A stretch of 64,000 bases of DNA from the NCBI RefSeq assembly GCF_014650035.1, contig NZ_BMUE01000006.1, positions 186,001 through 250,000 on the forward strand, written 5' to 3'. This stretch comes from Streptomyces lucensis JCM 4490 (lineage in GTDB: Bacteria > Actinomycetota > Actinomycetes > Streptomycetales > Streptomycetaceae). A program made the position numbers and the translations under genes. Position 1 is the stretch's first letter, and the number at the start of each line of letters is the position of its first letter. The notes beneath the pieces were generated by a model that saw only the letters and a list, made by a program, of their open reading frames with translations, was not told the DNA's origin and did no database searches. Shown piece after piece: positions 56,900-64,000 of this stretch.

Positions 56900-57640
56900 C
56901 CCCGGCCCGTGCGAAGGCGTCCGGCAGCGTCCACACAGCCCTCGTGGAGGGTCCGACACAGCCCGGTGGAGGCTCCCCACAGCCCTGTGGAGGGTCCGGC
57001 GCGGCCCGTGGCGTGTTTCCCGATCGGCACCGAGTGTTCGATTACCTGCCGGGTTACGGCCTCTCTCCACAGATTCGGTGACTTTCTTCCCTCCACATCC
57101 TGGGGACCGCCCAGTTGTCCCAAGGCGTGTCCACAGGGAGCCCGTGCGCGCGGTGTCCGTCCAGGTCAGCCGCCTGTGGAATCGTGGACGGAGGATCTCC
57201 ACAGACTGTGGACGAAGAAGAGATCCACAGGCTGTGCACGAAGTTGTCCACCGGCGGCCCACAGGCTGAGGGCGGTTGTCCCCAATGATCGGCGGCTTCT
57301 CCACATGGCTGTCCACTGTTCGGCAACCCGAGGCCCCCGATCACCGTGTCGAGTGAAAGGCGTCACACGAAGCTGCCGGATTGGGGTGTGGGAAACGTGG
57401 GTAAACCTGGGGACACAGCTGGGGAGAACTGCCCGCGGGCTGTGGGCGAGGTGTGCAGAACTTTCCGTTCTCCACAGAGGACCCGGGTTGTCCACCGCTT
57501 CCGCCCACAGGGCCGGTGGATAAAATTCGTGCGCTGAGCTGGGCAAACGTGGTTATCCACGGTATCCACAGGCCCTACTACTACTCCCGACTAGAGAGAG
57601 TTCGGCAATCGTTTGGAAGCGGGACCTGTGCACAACTCGT
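56900..57640. other. oriC: Origin of replication oriC
   Basis: About 17 DnaA-box-like 9-mers occur between dnaA and dnaN. They include CTCTCCACA (57063), GTGTCCACA (57127), ATCTCCACA (57195), TGTGGACGA (57207), AGATCCACA (57221), TTGTCCACC (57244 and 57488), TTGTCCCCA (57276), TTCTCCACA (57297 and 57468), TTATCCACG (57553) and GTATCCACA (57562). TGTGCACAA (57627) is on the other strand. The multi-box layout without AT-rich 13-mers is typical of Streptomyces oriC. No gene is present from 56726 to 57795. Confidence 0.95.
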
Positions 57641-57795
57641 CCGCTCGAGCCCGGCTGCCCCTCCGGGCGACTTGACCCCGACAGGCACCTACTGTCAGTG
57701 CCGTGCGTCAGACTGGTCCCCGGTGCTCCGCCCTTCGCAGTGGGCGGTGACATCGAGTCGGAGGACTCAGTAGCAACAGCAGGAGGCGGCTTACG

Positions 57796-58926
57796 GTGAA
57801 GATCCGGGTGGAACGCGACGTACTCGCGGAGGCAGTGGCCTGGGCGGCACGCAGCCTCCCGGCCCGTCCGCCGGCGCCTGTCCTCGCCGGCCTCCTGCTG
57901 AAGGCCGAGGACGGCCAGCTGAGCCTGTCTAGCTTCGACTACGAGGTCTCCGCCCGGGTGAGCGTCGACGCGGAGGTCGACGAGGAGGGCACCGTCCTCG
58001 TCTCCGGGCGCCTGCTCGCCGACATCTCCCGCGCCCTGCCCAACCGGCCGGTGGAGATTTCCACAGACGGTGTACGGGCGACCGTGGTCTGCGGTTCCTC
58101 GCGGTTCACACTCCACACCCTGCCTGTGGAGGAGTACCCGGCACTGCCGCAGATGCCGAACGCGACCGGCACCGTCCCCGGCGAGGTCTTCGCCGCCGCC
58201 GTGTCCCAGGTGGCCATCGCCGCCGGCCGTGACGACACCCTCCCGGTGCTCACCGGTGTGCGCATCGAGATCGAGGGCGACACGGTCACCCTGGCCTCCA
58301 CCGACCGCTACCGCTTCGCCGTCCGCGAGTTCCTGTGGAAGCCGGAGAACCCGGACGCCTCCGCGGTCGCCCTGGTGCCCGCGAAGACGCTGCTCGACAC
58401 CGCCAAGTCGCTGGGCGCCGGGGACAGCGTGACCCTGGCCCTGGCGGGCTCCGGTGCGGGCGAGGGGCTGATCGGTTTCGAGGGCGCGGGCCGTCGCACG
58501 ACGACGCGGCTGCTCGAGGGCGATCTGCCGAAGTACCGGACGCTGTTCCCGACGGAGTTCAACTCCGTCGCCGTGATCGAGACGGCTCCGTTCGTGGAGG
58601 CCGTCAAGCGTGTGGCGCTGGTCGCCGAGCGGAACACCCCGGTGCGGCTGAGCTTCGAGCAGGGCGTGCTGATCCTGGAGGCCGGTTCCAGCGACGACGC
58701 ACAGGCTGTGGAGCGGGTGGACGCCCAGCTGGAGGGCGACGACATCTCGATCGCCTTCAACCCGACGTTCCTGCTGGACGGCCTGAGCGCGATCGACTCC
58801 CCCGTGGCCCAGCTGTCGTTCACCACGTCCACGAAGCCGGCGCTGCTCAGCGGCAAGCCCGCGGTCGACGCGGAGGCGGACGAGGCGTACAAGTACCTGA
58901 TCATGCCGGTGCGGCTGAGCGGCTGA
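57796..58926 (+). CDS. dnaN: DNA polymerase III beta subunit (sliding clamp)
   Basis: 376 residues, three clamp domains. It starts MKIRVERDVLAEAVAWAARSLPARP and ends YKYLIMPVRLSG, the typical C-terminal MPVRL. It encircles DNA and tethers the polymerase. GTG 57796 has AGGAGGCGG upstream. It is the first gene right of oriC. DnaA-box-like words (GTCCACAG, TGTGCACAG) also follow its stop. Confidence 0.98.
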   Translation: MKIRVERDVLAEAVAWAARSLPARPPAPVLAGLLLKAEDGQLSLSSFDYEVSARVSVDAEVDEEGTVLVSGRLLADISRALPNRPVEISTDGVRATVVCGSSRFTLHTLPVEEYPALPQMPNATGTVPGEVFAAAVSQVAIAAGRDDTLPVLTGVRIEIEGDTVTLASTDRYRFAVREFLWKPENPDASAVALVPAKTLLDTAKSLGAGDSVTLALAGSGAGEGLIGFEGAGRRTTTRLLEGDLPKYRTLFPTEFNSVAVIETAPFVEAVKRVALVAERNTPVRLSFEQGVLILEAGSSDDAQAVERVDAQLEGDDISIAFNPTFLLDGLSAIDSPVAQLSFTTSTKPALLSGKPAVDAEADEAYKYLIMPVRLSG

Positions 58927-59130
58927 GCCGCCGACGTCGTCCACAGCTGTGCACAGTGCCGGGGGCCTTCGCGGCACCCGGCACCGTGACCGCCGCGGGC
59001 GCCGGAACCACAGGTCAGAGGGCGCCACGCATGAGCGCGTATGCCCACAACTGTGCGTGACTGGGCGGGTTTAGGCTCGGCTCGGCACCTCGGTGCCTGT
59101 CACGCCACAGCGACCTAAGGAACACAACTG

Positions 59131-60006
59131 ATGGAGCTCGGTCTCGTCGGCCTCGGCAAGATGGGCGGCAACATGCGCGAGCGGATCCGCCGCGCCGGCC
59201 ACACCGTCATCGGGTACGACCGCAACGCGGACCTCGCCGACGTCCACAGCCTGGAAGAGCTTGTGGGCAAGCTCAGCGGGCCGCGCGTGGTCTGGGTGAT
59301 GGTCCCGGCCGGCGAGCCCACCCAGTCGACCATCGACCGGCTCGCCGAGCTGCTGGAGCCCGGTGACGTGGTCGTGGACGGCGGCAACTCGCGCTGGACC
59401 GACGACGAGAAGCACGCCGCGGAGCTGGCCGCCAAGGGCATAGGCTTCGTGGACTGCGGTGTCTCCGGTGGCGTCTGGGGCCTGGAGAACGGGTACGCGC
59501 TGATGTACGGCGGCGACGCGGAGAACGTCGCCAAGGTGCAGCCGGTCTTCGACGCGCTCAAGCCGGAGGGCGACTTCGGCTCGGTGCACGCCGGCAAGGC
59601 CGGGGCGGGCCACTTCGCGAAGATGGTCCACAACGGCATCGAGTACGCGATGATGCAGGCCTACGCCGAGGGCTGGGAACTGCTGGAGAAGGTCGACTCC
59701 GTGGAGAACGTCCGCGAGGTCTTCCGCTCCTGGCAGGAGGGCACCGTCATCCGTTCCTGGCTGCTGGACCTCGCGGTCAACGCCCTCGACGAGGACCAGC
59801 ACCTCGACGGCCTGCGCGGTTTCGCGCAGGACTCCGGTGAGGGACGCTGGACGGTGGAGGCCGCGATCGACAACGCGGTGCCGCTGCCCGCGATCACCGC
59901 GTCGCTGTTCGCGCGGTTCGCCTCCCGCCAGGAGGACTCGCCGCAGATGAAGATGATCGCCGCGCTGCGCAACCAGTTCGGCGGCCACGCCGTGGAGAAG
60001 AAGTAG
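59131..60006 (+). CDS. gnd: 6-Phosphogluconate dehydrogenase, decarboxylating (short form)
   Basis: 291 residues. It starts [12 protein letters not shown], an NAD(P) Rossmann loop, and has [34 protein letters not shown] and [24 protein letters not shown] with the catalytic Lys and Asn. The short bacterial class (YqeC/GndA) often prefers NAD. Its place between dnaN and recF is conserved in Streptomyces. ATG 59131 follows AAGGA. Confidence 0.93.
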   Translation: MELGLVGLGKMGGNMRERIRRAGHTVIGYDRNADLADVHSLEELVGKLSGPRVVWVMVPAGEPTQSTIDRLAELLEPGDVVVDGGNSRWTDDEKHAAELAAKGIGFVDCGVSGGVWGLENGYALMYGGDAENVAKVQPVFDALKPEGDFGSVHAGKAGAGHFAKMVHNGIEYAMMQAYAEGWELLEKVDSVENVREVFRSWQEGTVIRSWLLDLAVNALDEDQHLDGLRGFAQDSGEGRWTVEAAIDNAVPLPAITASLFARFASRQEDSPQMKMIAALRNQFGGHAVEKK

Positions 60007-60070
60007 GCCGCCGGGGGGCCTGAGAGCCACCGGCGGTCCTGAGAGAGGCAAGGAGGTCGGCGGGACGACC

Positions 60071-61192
60071 ATGCACGTCACGCATCTTTCGCTGGCCGAC
60101 TTCCGCTCGTACGCCCGGGCCGAGGTTCCCCTCGACCCGGGCGTCACCGCCTTCGTCGGCCCCAACGGCCAGGGCAAGACCAACCTGGTCGAGGCGGTGG
60201 GCTACCTGGCGACCCTCGGCAGCCACCGGGTGGCCTCCGACGCGCCCCTGGTCCGCATGGGCGCTCCGCGGGCGATCGTGCGGGCGCAGGTCCGGCAGGG
60301 CGAGCGACAGCAGCTGGTGGAGCTGGAGCTGAACCCCGGCAAGGCCAACCGCGCCCGGATCAACCGGTCCTCGCAGGTCAGGCCGAGGGACGTGCTGGGG
60401 ATCGTGCGGACCGTACTTTTCGCGCCCGAGGACCTCGCGCTGGTCAAGGGGGACCCCGGTGAGCGGCGGCGGTTCCTGGACGAGCTGATCACCGCGCGGT
60501 CGCCCCGCATGGCCGGGGTGCGCGCGGACTACGAGCGGGTGCTCAAGCAGCGCAACACGCTGCTGAAGTCGGCCGCCCTCGCGCGCCGGCACGGCGGACG
60601 GTCCATGGACCTGTCGACACTCGACGTCTGGGACCAGCACCTCGCACGCGCGGGCGCCGAACTGCTGGCCCAGCGGCTCGACCTCATAGCCGCGCTCCAG
60701 CCGCTCGCCGACAAGGCGTACGAGCGACTGGCGCCCGGCGGAGGACCCGTCGCGCTGGAGTACAAGCCGTCCGCGCCCGGCGAGGCGCACACCCGCGAGG
60801 ACCTCTGCGCCCAGCTGACGGCGGCGCTCGCCGAGGCGCGCAAGCAGGAGATCGAGCGGGGCGTCACCCTGGTGGGACCGCACCGGGACGATCTCCTCCT
60901 CAGGCTCGGGCAGCTGCCCGCCAAGGGCTACGCCTCGCACGGCGAGTCCTGGTCCTACGCCCTCGCGCTGCGCCTGGCCTCGTACGACCTGCTGCGTGCC
61001 GAGGGCAACGAGCCGGTGCTGGTCCTGGACGACGTCTTCGCCGAGCTGGACGCCCGCCGCCGTGAGCGGCTGGCCGAGCTGGTGGCGCCCGGCGAACAGG
61101 TGCTGGTCACGGCCGCCGTGGACGACGACGTGCCGCACGTGCTGGCCGGTGCCCGGTACGCGGTGGCCGGGGGGACGGTGGAGCGCGTATGA
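60071..61192 (+). CDS. recF: DNA replication and repair protein RecF
   Basis: 373 residues, SMC-like ATPase. Walker A is G-P-N-G-Q-G-K-T-N (30-38); the Walker B/signature end is [19 protein letters not shown]. It binds gapped DNA and helps load RecA. The ATG follows AAGGAGG, and its TGA overlaps the next ATG (61189-61192). Confidence 0.97.
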   Translation: MHVTHLSLADFRSYARAEVPLDPGVTAFVGPNGQGKTNLVEAVGYLATLGSHRVASDAPLVRMGAPRAIVRAQVRQGERQQLVELELNPGKANRARINRSSQVRPRDVLGIVRTVLFAPEDLALVKGDPGERRRFLDELITARSPRMAGVRADYERVLKQRNTLLKSAALARRHGGRSMDLSTLDVWDQHLARAGAELLAQRLDLIAALQPLADKAYERLAPGGGPVALEYKPSAPGEAHTREDLCAQLTAALAEARKQEIERGVTLVGPHRDDLLLRLGQLPAKGYASHGESWSYALALRLASYDLLRAEGNEPVLVLDDVFAELDARRRERLAELVAPGEQVLVTAAVDDDVPHVLAGARYAVAGGTVERV

Positions 61193-61728
61193 GCGCCGGC
61201 GAGCCCACCCCGGACAAGAAGGCGGCGGAGCCCTCCGGTGTCGACCTCGCGCGTGTGGCGTTGCGCGCGGCGAGGGAGCAGGCACGCGCGCGCGGGGACG
61301 CGGCGAGGCAGCGGAAGCAGGCGCGGCGCGGCGGCGGTCTGCGCTCCGGCGCGCGTGCCGACGGCCGTGACCCGATGGCGCTGGGTGCCGCGATCAACCG
61401 GCTGCTCACCGAGCGCGGCTGGGAGACACCCGCGGCGGTGGGCGGGGTGATGGGGCGCTGGCCGCAGATCGTCGGTGAGGACCTGGCCAAGCACTGCGTG
61501 CCCCAGCGGTACGACGAGGACGAGCGGGTGCTGACGGTGCAGTGTGACTCGACGGCCTGGGCGACCCAGCTGCGGGTGCTCGCGCCGGCGCTGGTGGCGC
61601 GGCTGAACGAGGATCTCGGGCACGGCACCGTACGGATGATCAAGGTGCTCAATCCCGGCGGTCCGGCCCGCCGTTACGGCCCGTTGCGGGCTCCGGGGAG
61701 CACCGGACCCGGCGACACCTACGGGTGA
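61189..61728 (+). CDS. DUF721 (DciA-like) protein
   Basis: 179 residues. A basic, Arg/Ala-rich head (about 1-60) leads to the DUF721 core: [39 protein letters not shown], then [15 protein letters not shown]. DciA-type proteins of this family load or assist DnaB helicase in bacteria lacking DnaC, so a role in initiation fits the locus. It overlaps recF by four bases. Confidence 0.9.
   Translation: MSAGEPTPDKKAAEPSGVDLARVALRAAREQARARGDAARQRKQARRGGGLRSGARADGRDPMALGAAINRLLTERGWETPAAVGGVMGRWPQIVGEDLAKHCVPQRYDEDERVLTVQCDSTAWATQLRVLAPALVARLNEDLGHGTVRMIKVLNPGGPARRYGPLRAPGSTGPGDTYG

Positions 61729-64000
<2,272 letters not shown>

Noticed and set aside
56712..56936. Small protein with G-R-R-D-E-G-A-P repeats on the minus strand
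   Set aside because: The repeats are a translation of the 24-bp DNA repeat and no ribosome-binding site is seen.
54548..57316. 922-codon minus-strand frame over dnaA and oriC
   Set aside because: It runs antisense to dnaA and through the DnaA boxes and tandem repeat, so it is not a gene.

Overview
The window is about 64 kb of a high-GC actinobacterial chromosome and can be assigned to Streptomyces with confidence. It covers the replication-origin region: rsmG-parA-parB, jag-yidC-yidD-rnpA-rpmH, dnaA, an intergenic region packed with DnaA boxes (oriC), dnaN, a short 6-phosphogluconate dehydrogenase gene, recF, a DUF721 gene and gyrB (cut by the right edge). The ssgR-ssgA sporulation pair, a FemX-type glycyltransferase and the GTTTCACGTGAAAC parS sites support Streptomyces rather than another actinobacterium. 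Gene order from the DUF6049 gene to dnaA parallels the mycobacterial Rv3909-mviN-sigM-rsmA-trxB-trxC-parB-parA-dnaA block, with some replacements.

Left third (1-19.3 kb): accessory metabolism and regulation. It holds a metallophosphoesterase end, a membrane protein, thiC with a TPP riboswitch, a YibE/F-like membrane protein, ssgA/ssgR, small membrane and cupin proteins, a membrane protein-PtpA-PLP enzyme operon, a LysR regulator, a NUDIX hydrolase, GNAT proteins, a GlcG-like protein, a divergent MFS/MarR pair, a serine hydrolase, and a TetR regulator divergent from a TetX-like monooxygenase with a clear double operator.

Middle (19.6-37.5 kb): dnaB, a MATE transporter, the rpsF-ssb-rpsR-rplI operon read leftward, femX plus an alanine-racemase-like gene, a GT87 mannosyltransferase-like protein, a bifunctional penicillin-binding protein, a PadR regulator with its palindromic operator, myo-inositol-1-phosphate synthase, an MFS protein and the CCA-adding enzyme gene.

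Right (37.6-64 kb): a rightward cell-envelope and redox cluster (DUF6049 protein, MurJ, a separate pseudokinase, SigM, its anti-sigma factor, TrxB, TrxA), a GNAT gene, then the leftward segregation and RNA/membrane-insertion genes (parB, parA, rsmG, jag, yidC, yidD, rnpA, rpmH), and finally the rightward replication genes around oriC.

The most notable non-coding signal is the series of ParB-binding parS sites. I find nine exact 14-mers and two single-mismatch copies between 3.4 and 50.7 kb, plus one decayed copy inside parB. Several do a second job: one lies inside the TPP riboswitch leader, two are the core of long perfect palindromes at gene ends, and two are translated as VSRET inside rsmA and parA. 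A second cluster of DnaA-box-like sequences sits between dnaB and the MATE gene, and a 24-bp tandem repeat follows the dnaA terminator next to oriC. I saw no insertion sequence, CRISPR array, tRNA or rRNA gene.
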